DNA of 28,642 nucleotides from M10-OD1-4 sp038061695 (GCA_038061695.1 JBBTYT010000018.1:1-28642); one strand, 5' to 3'; positions 15,428 through 24,604 are shown, counted from the first letter of the stretch. The notes: generated by a model from the sequence alone, not told the origin. Translations and numbers: made by a program.

Positions 15428-16432
15428 TTACTTTATTTTTAAATTAAACTCAGGGAAACTTTTATTGCCAATGCCTATTATATATTTATAGTACTCTCTT
15501 ATAAAGATGAATATCTCTTCTTTTTCATCCAGTATAGCCTGCATAAATATCTGAGCGTATTTTCTATGTTTATCTATTTTAAGATAATATTTACCATTTG
15601 AAATTTCAAAATCATCTTCATTTATCTGTTTTAAATTATACGACTTTATTATCTGTTTTTCTATTATGCATCTAAACGGTTCCATAATATCGCAAGATAA
15701 TGATTTCCTTTGAAAAAATAGTTTATGATAAACACCCTTATACGTATCAAATCCATGGAGCTTTAAAATAGCGTCAACAAAATTAAACAAAAAAGTATAG
15801 CCCATATCCATAAGTAAATTACATATATCAGGCTTCGCTCTTGGCATTCTCCTATACCATCCCATACTCTCAAAATATGAAGCAAAAAATACTCTTGAAA
15901 TATTCCCCTCTACACCCAAAAGAATTTTTTCATCAAATGTTTTATCTATTTTTTCTCCCACTTCATCTTTTTTAGTTTTTATATCAAAATTAGGATCTTT
16001 ATACTTTAAAAGCGCAAGCTGATTATTTATTTTATTTTTAACTATTCTCCTTGCTATACTTCTTTCTTCGGTAGGAAGAACATTATACTGACGAGACCTT
16101 AAAAGGTAATTTCCCTCGGCTGATGCTGTAATATCGGCATAAACTTCAAAATTATACCTCATAAGAAATATTGATATTCCATGTTTCTTGCTTTCTTTTA
16201 TCAGGTTGCTTGTTATCGCCATATCGCCAATAATAAAAATCGCAAAAACCTTATGGCAAGAAGCTTGATTTTCAATCTTACCATCTTTATAGAAAACTAT
16301 ATTTTCATTACCAAATTTTAAAAATCCCCGCTCCCCCCAATTTATTTGGACGAATAATATTTGTTTTTCCTTAAAATCAGGCAGTGATATCATATCTTTA
16401 AACGCAAAGGTGCCTGTAAATGCATTTTTCAC
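15428..16432 (-). CDS. cas1: CRISPR-associated endonuclease/integrase Cas1
   Basis: Cas1 is the metal-dependent integrase that inserts new spacers at the leader-repeat junction. An N-terminal beta domain (1-about 90, with FLKFGNENIVFYKDGKI) is followed by the helical catalytic domain. The expected metal ligands are Glu175 in LLGVEGNISR, His236 in GVYHKLFFQR and Asp248 in SLSCDIMEPFR. At 334 residues it is of normal size. The start overlaps the 3' end of cas4 by 35 bp, implying coupled translation, and cas2 follows after 4 bp. Its codons use ATA for isoleucine more often than much of cas12a does, in line with other genes in the window. Confidence 0.97.
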   Translation of the reverse strand: MKNAFTGTFAFKDMISLPDFKEKQILFVQINWGERGFLKFGNENIVFYKDGKIENQASCHKVFAIFIIGDMAITSNLIKESKKHGISIFLMRYNFEVYADITASAEGNYLLRSRQYNVLPTEERSIARRIVKNKINNQLALLKYKDPNFDIKTKKDEVGEKIDKTFDEKILLGVEGNISRVFFASYFESMGWYRRMPRAKPDICNLLMDMGYTFLFNFVDAILKLHGFDTYKGVYHKLFFQRKSLSCDIMEPFRCIIEKQIIKSYNLKQINEDDFEISNGKYYLKIDKHRKYAQIFMQAILDEKEEIFIFIREYYKYIIGIGNKSFPEFNLKIK

Positions 16433-16943
16433 ATTTATTCGGATTTTGCTTTAAATTGTTATTTTTTAATATATCAAAATTTAATATGTTGCTTATTAAA
16501 AACTCAAACTTTTTTGTTTCAAGCTCATCAGGTAGCTCAATTTCATATCTTTTATTGTCATTCAAAGAATGTAAAAATATTTTTTTTACATCATAACCTT
16601 CTTCTTTTAAACAAAAATATTGCGCGTAAAGTTGATATTTATATCCATCGTAAATTTTCTGTATTTTTGTCTTTCTTTCCACTAATTCTCCTTTCTTCTT
16701 ATCATAAATATCTATTTTACCAACCAAATTATATTTTTGGCTATACACCTCACTGCCCTGTAAAATATCCTTTCTGGTTGAGTATCTTTTTTCATCTATT
16801 GTTGCGTGCTTTATCTTGCCAATAACCTGAGGAGTCTCGTGATAAACTTTTTCATTAAAACTTTCATAAATGCTATGCAAATACATTGATCTTGGGCAAA
16901 AGATAAAATCATTTAATTTTGATATTTGTATGTATTCCTCCAT
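16398..16943 (-). CDS. cas4: CRISPR-associated exonuclease Cas4
   Basis: Cas4 trims pre-spacers and helps select those next to a correct PAM before Cas1-Cas2 integration. From the start chosen here it has 181 residues. The iron-sulphur cysteines are Cys16 (FIFCPRS) and the C-terminal CEKCIYRHLC (171, 174, 180). RecB-like nuclease residues are His46, Asp78 in GKIDIYD, Glu89 and Lys91 in VERKTK, and Gln104 in the QLYAQY motif. A longer reading from 16982 would add 13 codons, but these lie entirely across a perfect 15-bp hairpin, so I take the ATG at 16943 beginning MEEYIQISKL. There is no room for a ribosome site between hairpin and ATG. The 3' end overlaps cas1. Confidence 0.93.
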   Translation of the reverse strand: MEEYIQISKLNDFIFCPRSMYLHSIYESFNEKVYHETPQVIGKIKHATIDEKRYSTRKDILQGSEVYSQKYNLVGKIDIYDKKKGELVERKTKIQKIYDGYKYQLYAQYFCLKEEGYDVKKIFLHSLNDNKRYEIELPDELETKKFEFLISNILNFDILKNNNLKQNPNKCEKCIYRHLCV

Positions 16944-16977
16944 AATAAAAAGCTCTAACCCATTAGAGCTTTTTATT
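16944..16977. terminator. Bidirectional hairpin directly before the cas4 ATG
   Basis: AATAAAAAGCTCTAA (16944-16958) and TTAGAGCTTTTTATT (16963-16977) form a perfect 15-bp stem with the 4-nt loop CCCA. Flanking A and T runs make it terminator-like on both strands. It would end transcripts coming from cas12a. It abuts the cas4 start codon with no gap. Confidence 0.8.
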
Positions 16978-17001
16978 ATCATATTTTTGACTGAAAGTCA
17001 A
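16973..17001 (-). promoter_or_regulatory. Candidate promoter for cas4-cas1-cas2, nested in the hairpin
   Basis: On the minus strand, TTGACT (17001-16996) is followed after 17 bp by TAATAA (16978-16973), with TG and one base before it (extended -10). Transcription would start near 16966, inside the hairpin, giving an RNA of about 22 nt before the cas4 ATG that holds only the hairpin's 3' arm. Confidence 0.5.
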
Positions 17002-17157
17002 TGTTGTTGTTTGGATGTTTTTTTTATCTCCATTCTTTATTATTAGCTAAGCTAAGATTAGAAATATTTGAATATATCCAACAATATCCCTTTATAGCTG
17101 ATTATATCCGTAAATACAGAGAGATTTTTTTGGTTGAGATTGGGATGCTATTTCTTT

Positions 17158-20100
17158 TTATTGTTCCACCACTTTTTTCTTTTTAATTAGCTCCCATGAT
17201 GAGAATTCTGGCAATTTTCTTTCCCATTCAGAGCGATTGCTAAGATATAAAGACCATTCCTCATCTTGAATGAATAAATTAAGATCACCTTTCTTTTCCC
17301 CAGCAGTCTTCCATGTCTTGATGTGGTGATCCATGATCAAGCCTTTAACAGCAATATTATATGCACCATTAGCATCTCCTGATGTTGGTAAAGATTGAAC
17401 AATTCTTTCTTGAAGCGGTTTTTTTTGCTCTTCTTGCTCTTTATCCCAATACTCTCTGGAGTCAAAATGTTTTCCTGTTTTTTCATCACGCACAGGTGAT
17501 TGGATAAAGTCACTATCTCTCTCATTGCTTTGTTTGCCTGTATTACGGATTTGCTGGATAAGGTGAATTACAAAACGAAGCGATTCCCATGCAGTCCGTT
17601 CATTTATTTCAGCAAGCTCTTTTTCTTCATATATCATTTGCATTAATAATGAGCGATTTTCATCAAAGCTGGCAAAAAGCTTCTTAAGCATGCTTGTAAT
17701 GTCCTGCTTCTCAGGAACCCACTGACCATGATCATCTCGCTCTCCGTGAAAACGATCAAGGCTCTTGCCGTCCTTACCGGAATATAACTTCCATTTTGTT
17801 CCAGTGTTTTTATCTGTGTAAATAAAGACATAATCTTTACCATCAAGAAGGATATCTGAAAAATTATCAATGATTTGGCGTTTGATGTTTTCTTTCGAGC
17901 CAACTTTTAGGTAGATACTTTTGCGCCAACCAGTCGCCGGATCTGTTTGTGAAGTATAGTTTGCTCGCGTATAAAACATAATTCCAAGCTGTTTTTTATT
18001 TTCAATATCTTGATAATTATTGACTGGTGGTGTAAGTTGCAACGCCTTAGTTACAGAACCGAGCTCTCCATTTTGTTTGGTTTTATCTACTAGAAAATTA
18101 AGTTTTTTAGCTAAGGCTAACTCTAATTTTTGATATACTTGTTTTTCAATCTTTTGTCTCCCCCGTTTAAAACCAGTATTCAGATCTTCTAGTACAATAA
18201 AAGCAGGGTGATCTTCTACGGTAGCAAGGTCAGCAATTTTGCGCACTACTTGAGAAACATAGCCATTTTTAAGTTCTTTGATGGTGCTGATAGTTTGCCA
18301 GTTCTTGCGTGCCATGTCACGATTGGAAGCTGTAGCGTCTAAAAGATCATTATAATCCCAACAGTCAACCTCTTTAGCTTTCCATTTATCTTCTTTTTTA
18401 TCATAAAAATATCTATCTTTTTTGATACTTCTCGGATTACCGTTTTTGTCCACAAATGGTAAATTCAATGTTCCTTGATTAATAATTTTCCCATCTTGAT
18501 CAATAAGTGAATAATATGCCAAATGCTTTTCTCCGCGATCAATACCGAGAAAATGAAGATTTGGAGAAGATGACAGTTGAACATTCGTAAAATCTTCAAA
18601 ATTAGAAAAGTTTAAGCTTTTATATTTATCAGATTTTGTATAGTTTAATTTTAGTGATAAATGTAAAAAGAACGTTTTTCCTTGTAAACATTTTTCAGAT
18701 TCTTGCAAATTATCTCTCCCTAATTCTTCATTTTCAGTAAATCTTTTACTTTCAATAACCCATGGTTTTTTCTCATATCCTTCTTTAGCTTTTCTTTCTT
18801 TTAAGGCTTGTTTTCTATAAAAAATCTCTCCACTTCCAATGTCAAAAGTGGATTGATCACCAGCAAGCATTGTCTCAAAATATAAAGTATGAATATTTTT
18901 TACAGATTTTTTACCTGTTTTTTGTTCTTCTTGATCGCCTGTTTCTTTTTTCTTATTGATATCTTTATTTGTTATTTGAAAAACATATAAAGTTTTTTCT
19001 TTTCTTTCGCAGACTTCTTGAAATTCTTTTTGGCCAATAGGAAAATAATTATATTCCTTATGTTCCTTAGCTATAGTTTGTAAATCATCTATCAAATTTT
19101 TTAGTCCAAAGTGTCCTTTATAACTTTTTCTTTGGATCTCTTTTAGTTTCGTTGTTCTTTTTTGATAATTTTCTACAAATTTTTTGATTTCATCGATTGT
19201 TTTGGAAATAAGCTTCTGAAAGTCGGAATGATTAAGAATATCTAAGAAATCTTTTTGTTTTGAAATACTCTCAATCAATCCTGTTGGAGTGTTAGATTTC
19301 AATAATTTTTTCCCCAAATCATCAATTTGTTTTATTTCCTTTTCCTTTGACATAAGAGTCTTTTTTTGATTGATTTTTTCTTTTATTTTTTGAGAAAGAT
19401 AATCAACAATATTTTTTTTATTGATAGAATATTGCTCGTTAAAAAAAGTAGTACTCTTTACTTGATAGTATTCTAATCTCTCAAAATTAGATTGATCTTC
19501 TTTTTTTACTTCATCTTTCAAGTGACACCGAAATAATTTTTTGTCCTGACATATGCCTAGTAAGTAGTCATATGTCTCTTTTGTAGAATTCCGTTTTCTA
19601 AAAAGGTATCCGCCATATTGTGTGCCGGCATCAGAGTTGTTTGTGTGAGAATCAACAAACCCATTCAAAAAACTTCCATTATTCTCAAAATTCAACTTCA
19701 ATTTATTTTCTTTCGCATCATCTTGTGGTTTTTTAGTGAGATAGTTTCGGAGTGCATCATACCACCAAAACCACTCCGCATCCTCGGCACGAAGAAGAAT
19801 AGTAAGCGCCTCGGAAATTACAGGATCCAGTGGCACGCCCTTTATTTTGCTTTCTTTCACTAAGAAATATTTTAGCATACGATTGATCGCCAACGCGTGA
19901 TCCATCCATTTTTTTATTGGCTCCTTACTTTCTTTGCTCTTGTATTCATTCAAAGTTAAAACATCCTCCGCTGAATCAATAAATTGTTTTGCTTCATCCT
20001 CCAAATCATCAAAAATCATTTTCAATAGAGCTTCTGATGGCTTTTTCGCTTCAGCAATGATAGACTTTCTTTTGGCTCTTTTTTGGTTATCCTTACTCTC

Positions 20101-21606
20101 AGTTTTTTCCTCTTTCGGTTTTTCAGTAAGACTATTTCTAAAAATTACTCCTTCCTGTTGCCAGTTTTCAGTTACTGTATCTAAAACCGCAAAAAGTCCA
20201 GTCAGCTCAATCGCTTCTGGAATTTTTATATCTTCCCCGATTTCTTTTTTGGCTTTTTGAAAAACTTTTGCTTCTTGCAGGCGATCTTTGAGATCGTGGT
20301 AATTGGCAAAGTATTTATCAGAGATTGTATTCATCGCCGCTCTTGACCAGTACACACCTTCATAACTTTCTTTTCCTAAAATATATTCTTTAAATTCTGT
20401 GGTGGTGTTAATGATTCCATCATCACTTTTTCCTTGAAAATATTTTTCTCCCGCCGCCTTAGCTTGCTCAAGAATTTGCTCAACGGAATACGGTTTTCTG
20501 TAGTTTTCTTTATTTTCCTCGGTTTGTTTTTTTGTATCGTGAGTTAAGCTGAAAAAAAGCGGATCTTTTTTCCCGCAACCAATCTGTTTGTAGAGTGTTT
20601 TAAATTTTGGAAGATCTCTGAACGTTTTTTCTTTTTTTGTTAAATGTTTTTCCTCTCTTCTTTTTTCTTGATTGTAAAGATTTATAAGTAGATTATAATG
20701 TCCAATGATTTGATTGTATTCTTCTATTCCGCTTTGCGATAAGCATTTTAAAAAATAAGATATCTTAAAATTATATTCCTTGATGGGGCTTGTCTCTATC
20801 ATTTCTCCACTCTGAGCATCATTAATCTGCGTAGTCTTATTATGATCTTTCAAAAATTTATAAGCATTGAGATATTCCGACATTCTCTCTATTTTTTGTT
20901 CTGATCCGTCTTTTTTCTTTTTCGTAAAGCCTTCAAATTGAATTAAATTATCGCAAAACTTTGGCAAGTTTTCGTGAACGATACGGGTGGCAACAGCAGT
21001 TGTGGCCTCTTTTTTTGTTTCGTAATAATTTTCCCGATTTTGATTGAATCCACTGAAATAAGTGAAAAACCCCTTAAAAGTTTCATTAATAATTTCTTTG
21101 ATTTGCTGATTGTCAGGATTTAAATCTTTAATCAGCTCCAACATGTCTTGAGTTGAAAGAATATCTGCCCCATTTGCGATCTTTGACCCTTTTTTCCACT
21201 CGTATTGTGAATATTTTTCCTTTTTCCATTTTTCTCCGGCTTCAATAAACGCCTCGCTAATTTCCTTCCGCAAACCATCTTCACTTGCTTTCAGTTCTTT
21301 TTCACTCCGATAATCGTTAAGATATGATGAAAAATTAATCTGTCTGGCTTTTTCTCCAGTGAGACTGTCTGTGATAAACTCTTCGTGAATCTTATCAAAA
21401 AGTGGTTTCATGGTTTGGTAAGCATCTTCAATATTTTGGTCTTTAAAAAAAGTTTGGAGTTTTTTATCGTATTGCAAATGTTCGCGCATATTTTCAAGAG
21501 TTTTTTCAATCGGCTTCAACTCAAACCTCAAAGTCTTGCTCAAAGAATATTGATTCGTAAACTGATCAAACACACTCCCCTCTTTCTCTTTCATTTTATT
21601 TTCCAT
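17158..21606 (-). CDS. cas12a: CRISPR-associated nuclease Cas12a (Cpf1), long form
   Basis: The single-protein effector: it matures its own crRNA and cuts target DNA with one RuvC site. The N-terminus FDQFTNQYSLSKTLRFELKP is typical. The WED/PAM-contact segment NYLTKKP to KLKLNFEN spans 621-642. The crRNA-processing part has HTLYF (906-910) and FYRKQ (929-933). RuvC-I is GIDRGE with Asp1023, the bridge region follows near KNWQTISTIKELKNGYVSQV, RuvC-II is VLEDLN with Glu1140, the Nuc-domain arginine is Arg1354 and RuvC-III is SGDANGAYN with Asp1411. All catalytic residues are present. At 1482 residues it exceeds the usual 1200-1350; charged insertions show at about 493-516, 884-900 and 1045-1085, plus a long C-terminal tail. 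An in-frame ATG four codons on is an alternative start. cas4 follows, though a terminator-like hairpin intervenes. Confidence 0.98.
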   Translation of the reverse strand: MENKMKEKEGSVFDQFTNQYSLSKTLRFELKPIEKTLENMREHLQYDKKLQTFFKDQNIEDAYQTMKPLFDKIHEEFITDSLTGEKARQINFSSYLNDYRSEKELKASEDGLRKEISEAFIEAGEKWKKEKYSQYEWKKGSKIANGADILSTQDMLELIKDLNPDNQQIKEIINETFKGFFTYFSGFNQNRENYYETKKEATTAVATRIVHENLPKFCDNLIQFEGFTKKKKDGSEQKIERMSEYLNAYKFLKDHNKTTQINDAQSGEMIETSPIKEYNFKISYFLKCLSQSGIEEYNQIIGHYNLLINLYNQEKRREEKHLTKKEKTFRDLPKFKTLYKQIGCGKKDPLFFSLTHDTKKQTEENKENYRKPYSVEQILEQAKAAGEKYFQGKSDDGIINTTTEFKEYILGKESYEGVYWSRAAMNTISDKYFANYHDLKDRLQEAKVFQKAKKEIGEDIKIPEAIELTGLFAVLDTVTENWQQEGVIFRNSLTEKPKEEKTESKDNQKRAKRKSIIAEAKKPSEALLKMIFDDLEDEAKQFIDSAEDVLTLNEYKSKESKEPIKKWMDHALAINRMLKYFLVKESKIKGVPLDPVISEALTILLRAEDAEWFWWYDALRNYLTKKPQDDAKENKLKLNFENNGSFLNGFVDSHTNNSDAGTQYGGYLFRKRNSTKETYDYLLGICQDKKLFRCHLKDEVKKEDQSNFERLEYYQVKSTTFFNEQYSINKKNIVDYLSQKIKEKINQKKTLMSKEKEIKQIDDLGKKLLKSNTPTGLIESISKQKDFLDILNHSDFQKLISKTIDEIKKFVENYQKRTTKLKEIQRKSYKGHFGLKNLIDDLQTIAKEHKEYNYFPIGQKEFQEVCERKEKTLYVFQITNKDINKKKETGDQEEQKTGKKSVKNIHTLYFETMLAGDQSTFDIGSGEIFYRKQALKERKAKEGYEKKPWVIESKRFTENEELGRDNLQESEKCLQGKTFFLHLSLKLNYTKSDKYKSLNFSNFEDFTNVQLSSSPNLHFLGIDRGEKHLAYYSLIDQDGKIINQGTLNLPFVDKNGNPRSIKKDRYFYDKKEDKWKAKEVDCWDYNDLLDATASNRDMARKNWQTISTIKELKNGYVSQVVRKIADLATVEDHPAFIVLEDLNTGFKRGRQKIEKQVYQKLELALAKKLNFLVDKTKQNGELGSVTKALQLTPPVNNYQDIENKKQLGIMFYTRANYTSQTDPATGWRKSIYLKVGSKENIKRQIIDNFSDILLDGKDYVFIYTDKNTGTKWKLYSGKDGKSLDRFHGERDDHGQWVPEKQDITSMLKKLFASFDENRSLLMQMIYEEKELAEINERTAWESLRFVIHLIQQIRNTGKQSNERDSDFIQSPVRDEKTGKHFDSREYWDKEQEEQKKPLQERIVQSLPTSGDANGAYNIAVKGLIMDHHIKTWKTAGEKKGDLNLFIQDEEWSLYLSNRSEWERKLPEFSSWELIKKKKVVEQ

Positions 21607-21666
21607 AAATTTTATTTTAAATAATATTTAAATTTACGGTTTTTTATTTTTTGCCCATAAAAACCC

Positions 21667-21743
21667 AAAAAAGGACGACGGTTGTCGCCCAACAGATATG
21701 CTTACCAAAAGGTTAAGCGCTATTGGAACCGTCGCCCTTTTTT
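21667..21743 (-). terminator. Large terminator, possibly an attenuator, upstream of cas12a
   Basis: On the minus strand a 17-bp stem (21743-21727 with 21683-21667, one G-U pair) surrounds a second small hairpin, GCTTAACC/GGTAAGC (21718-21700), and ends in six T. It would stop transcription from the M23 peptidase operon 61 bp before cas12a begins. A third segment at 21780-21789 can pair perfectly over 10 bp with 21683-21692, beside the terminator's 3' arm, so alternative folding is possible. T-runs occur on both strands, but no plus-strand gene ends here. Confidence 0.8.
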
Positions 21744-21841
21744 AATTTCAAGGACAACAATTCTTTAGTTTATATTCTATTGGGCGACATTAATATTATT
21801 TCATGTTATGTAAGAAAAATCAATGTCCTCTCTATCAAAAC

Positions 21842-23110
21842 CTATAAATATTCATACGGATTTAAAGGCGCTCCTATCGGAATCCAGAGCCAATCAACTT
21901 TTGAACTTTGAAATAAATCAAAAGAATCTGGCGCATAGATTGTAAAGTGAAGATGCGGACCGGTTGAATATCCTGTTGCTCCCATATATGCTATTAATTG
22001 CAAAACCTCAACTTTATCTCCCTTTTTTACCTTTTGAAGCGAGAGATGTCCGTATAAAGTTACTAAGCCGTTATTATGCCTAATGGCTATCCATTTTCCA
22101 TATGCATATCTTCCATTATTACCAACCCCAATAACCTCTCCACCATCTGATGCATATACAGGCGTTCCAGATGATCCGCCAAGGTCAATGCCGTTGTGCT
22201 CACTCCCATTATAAGCTCCTGATTGCGCATAACTTGTCATTCCATAGTCTTGTGTAATTCTTACATTATCTACAGGCCATTTTAAAATGCCTTTTCCTTT
22301 AGGAAGTTTTTCTTTATTTATGGCATTTTTTAATTTCTGTTCAAGAGAGCCTATTTCTTTTTCTACATTCTTTCTTTGTTTGTTTAAGTCAGTTAATATT
22401 TTCTGATATTGTGATTCTTGATTTTTAGTCTCTTTCAAAAGTTGATCTTTTTCTTTCTTCTTATCACTCGTTATATTTTCTTGATCATAAAGCTTATTAC
22501 TAAGATTATATAATGATAATCTTTTTGATTCCTGCTCAGACTTGTTGCCTTGAAGTAATATTTTTAAATTTTTAACCTTATTAAGACTAGTAGTTACATC
22601 TCTTTCTAAATTATTTAAATATTCTTTTTCATTTAAAGCTTGCGAGAAATTTTTTGCAGATAGAACAATTGAAAAAAAATCAATGTTATCTTTTTCATAT
22701 ATCAGTTGAAGTATGCTCGCTATTTGATTTTGAATATTTGATATATTTTTATTTTTTCCCGCTATCTCCTCACTCAAAAGATCTATATTTAAAGTTGTTT
22801 CCACTACTTCCGTTTGTGTTTTTTTTATATTCAAATTCAAAGTATAAATTTCATTTTCCAGAGATGAAATCTGGTTTTTTAGAGTATTCTTCTGATCCTT
22901 CGTATTACTAAGTTTATTATTATACTCCTTTACTTTATTTTCAAGTTCCTTTACTTTATTTGAATTTTCTGCTATCTGCACCTTTAAATCATCTATAAGA
23001 GAGGCTTTGGCAACAGCCACGAAAAAACCGGATGCCAAAAAGAGAAGAAGAATAAAGAGAGTCAACTTCAAGAATAATTTATTTATTTTCTGATAATAAT
23101 AAAATTGCAT
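21842..23110 (-). CDS. Coiled-coil M23 (LytM-type) peptidase
   Basis: Probably a secreted or membrane-anchored peptidoglycan endopeptidase for cell separation or wall remodelling, in the style of EnvC. Residues 11-36 form a signal or anchor helix, 38-270 a long coiled coil (with repeated Lys/Glu/Asn/Leu heptads), and 278-422 the M23 domain. The zinc and catalytic residues are kept: His305 and Asp309 in HNGIDLG, His355 in YGHLS, and His386/His388 in GPHLHF. It therefore looks enzymatically competent, unlike EnvC and NlpD, which have lost these. The start lies inside the 3' end of gltX (32-bp overlap), pointing to coupled translation. It is the last gene of the minus-strand operon before the terminator at 21667-21743. 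Confidence 0.93.
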   Translation of the reverse strand: MQFYYYQKINKLFLKLTLFILLLFLASGFFVAVAKASLIDDLKVQIAENSNKVKELENKVKEYNNKLSNTKDQKNTLKNQISSLENEIYTLNLNIKKTQTEVVETTLNIDLLSEEIAGKNKNISNIQNQIASILQLIYEKDNIDFFSIVLSAKNFSQALNEKEYLNNLERDVTTSLNKVKNLKILLQGNKSEQESKRLSLYNLSNKLYDQENITSDKKKEKDQLLKETKNQESQYQKILTDLNKQRKNVEKEIGSLEQKLKNAINKEKLPKGKGILKWPVDNVRITQDYGMTSYAQSGAYNGSEHNGIDLGGSSGTPVYASDGGEVIGVGNNGRYAYGKWIAIRHNNGLVTLYGHLSLQKVKKGDKVEVLQLIAYMGATGYSTGPHLHFTIYAPDSFDLFQSSKVDWLWIPIGAPLNPYEYL

Positions 23111-24599
23111 TTTTAACTCTTGATATTGTTATTTCCTTACCCAAAACTTCCGCTATTTCAAGTGGCCCAGGTGATGCCTCTCTGCCTGAAAGAGCGACTC
23201 TCAATGGCCAATAAATAGATCCATTGCCATATTCATCGGCAAGATTAGATAAAGCATTTTTTAACTCCTCTTTATTAAAATGAGAAATTTTTATAGAATC
23301 AAAAATATCTAATATCTTTTTTAATACTTCAACTGTATCGTCTTTGTTGCTCTTCTTCCAAATTAAAATATTTTTATTATTAAATAAAATATCATCTATA
23401 AAAAAGAAAGAAACAGCATAGCTTATCTCGGATAATTTTTTAATTCTCTCTTTCTCCAGTTTAATCACGCTTTCAATCCATTTTATATCAACTTTTCTTT
23501 GGGTTTTTTTAATTAGATATTTATGATTGCCTATATCTTCTATAAGGTCAGATGCCTCAAGATATGGTATGCAAAACTCTGTAAGTTCACCTATATCCTT
23601 ATTCTTAATATAGTATGCATTAAACCAATCTAGTTTTTTAATATTAAATATCGCTCCCGCCTTTTGAAATTTCTCTAATTTAAATTCTTTAATTAATTCA
23701 TCTATACTAAAAATCTCTCTATCATCTCCAGAATTCCAACCCAGAGTCATCAAAAAGTTAACTATAGCTTCTGGAAGGTATCCATCTTTTTTATATTCTA
23801 TAAGGGAAAGAGCATTTTCTCTTTTTGATAATTTTCTTTTATCACTACCTAATACCAATGGCAAATGAGCATATATTTGTTTTTTAAATCCAAGCGCTTC
23901 CTGCATTATTATTTGTTTTGGAGTATTAGAAAGATGATCTTCACCCCTTATGAGATGCGTTACACCCATTTCATGATCATCAACAACAACAGCAAAATTA
24001 TACAACGGTGTATCTTCGTTTTTTGCTATCACTATATCCCCTATTAAGTCAGTTTCAAATTCAATGCTTCCCTTTATAATATCTTCAAATATTATCTTTT
24101 TTAACGGCGATCTGAATCGTATTATACTTTTTTCTCCTTTGCTAATCCTATCTTTAACTTCCTTAGGACCAATACCTGAGCACTTACCGGAATATATTGT
24201 TGATTTACCTGATATAAGCATACTTTGCCTATGGCTATCAAGCTCCTCAGTAGAGCAAAAACAATGATACGCTCTCCCCTGCTCTAAAAGTTCTTTTATA
24301 TATTTTTTATATATAGCTGTTCTTTCAGACTGCCTATATGGAGCATTATTACCGCCAACTCTTATGCCCTCATCCCAACTGATGCCGAGCCATAAAAGTC
24401 CATCAACTATATCGTCTTCAAACTTTACATCAGACCGCTCAAGATCAGTATCCTCTATTCGTAATATAAAGCCTCCCTGATTCTGCTTGGCAAAAATATA
24501 GTTTATAAGAGCAGTTCTTGCTGTTCCTATATGTAAATATCCTGTCGGTGATGGCGCCATCCTTGTTATTATTCTTTTTTGTAATAAAATTTCTTTCAT
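23079..24599 (-). CDS. gltX: Glutamyl-tRNA synthetase
   Basis: Charges glutamate onto tRNA-Glu, and in bacteria lacking GlnRS also onto tRNA-Gln. The class I HIGH motif appears as APSPTGYLHIGTA (15-27), and KMSKS as KLSKR (256-260). A zinc-like CxC-x24-C arrangement is seen at Cys113, Cys115 and Cys140. The C-terminal anticodon-binding helical domain runs to LKNALSNLADEYGNGSIYWPLRVALSGREASP, written here in parts only: the marker is WPLRVALSGREASPGP. Its 506 residues are slightly more than the common 470-490. It lies 5 bp after murG and overlaps the M23 gene by 32 bp, so a housekeeping tRNA synthetase is embedded in the cell-wall operon. Confidence 0.97.
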   Translation of the reverse strand: MKEILLQKRIITRMAPSPTGYLHIGTARTALINYIFAKQNQGGFILRIEDTDLERSDVKFEDDIVDGLLWLGISWDEGIRVGGNNAPYRQSERTAIYKKYIKELLEQGRAYHCFCSTEELDSHRQSMLISGKSTIYSGKCSGIGPKEVKDRISKGEKSIIRFRSPLKKIIFEDIIKGSIEFETDLIGDIVIAKNEDTPLYNFAVVVDDHEMGVTHLIRGEDHLSNTPKQIIMQEALGFKKQIYAHLPLVLGSDKRKLSKRENALSLIEYKKDGYLPEAIVNFLMTLGWNSGDDREIFSIDELIKEFKLEKFQKAGAIFNIKKLDWFNAYYIKNKDIGELTEFCIPYLEASDLIEDIGNHKYLIKKTQRKVDIKWIESVIKLEKERIKKLSEISYAVSFFFIDDILFNNKNILIWKKSNKDDTVEVLKKILDIFDSIKISHFNKEELKNALSNLADEYGNGSIYWPLRVALSGREASPGPLEIAEVLGKEITISRVKNAILLLSENK

Positions 24600-24604
24600 A
24601 TTTT

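Noticed and set aside
16941..16982. A longer cas4 beginning at 16982
   Set aside because: The 13 extra codons lie across a perfect 15-bp hairpin, and the family similarity begins at the ATG at 16943.
14960..17157. A tracrRNA or anti-repeat near the array
   Set aside because: I found no stretch complementary to the repeat outside the array, and Cas12a matures its crRNA without one.
16514..20260. Plus-strand open frames opposite cas4 and cas12a
   Set aside because: They are antisense by-products of AT-rich coding sequence, with no ribosome sites or recognisable domains.
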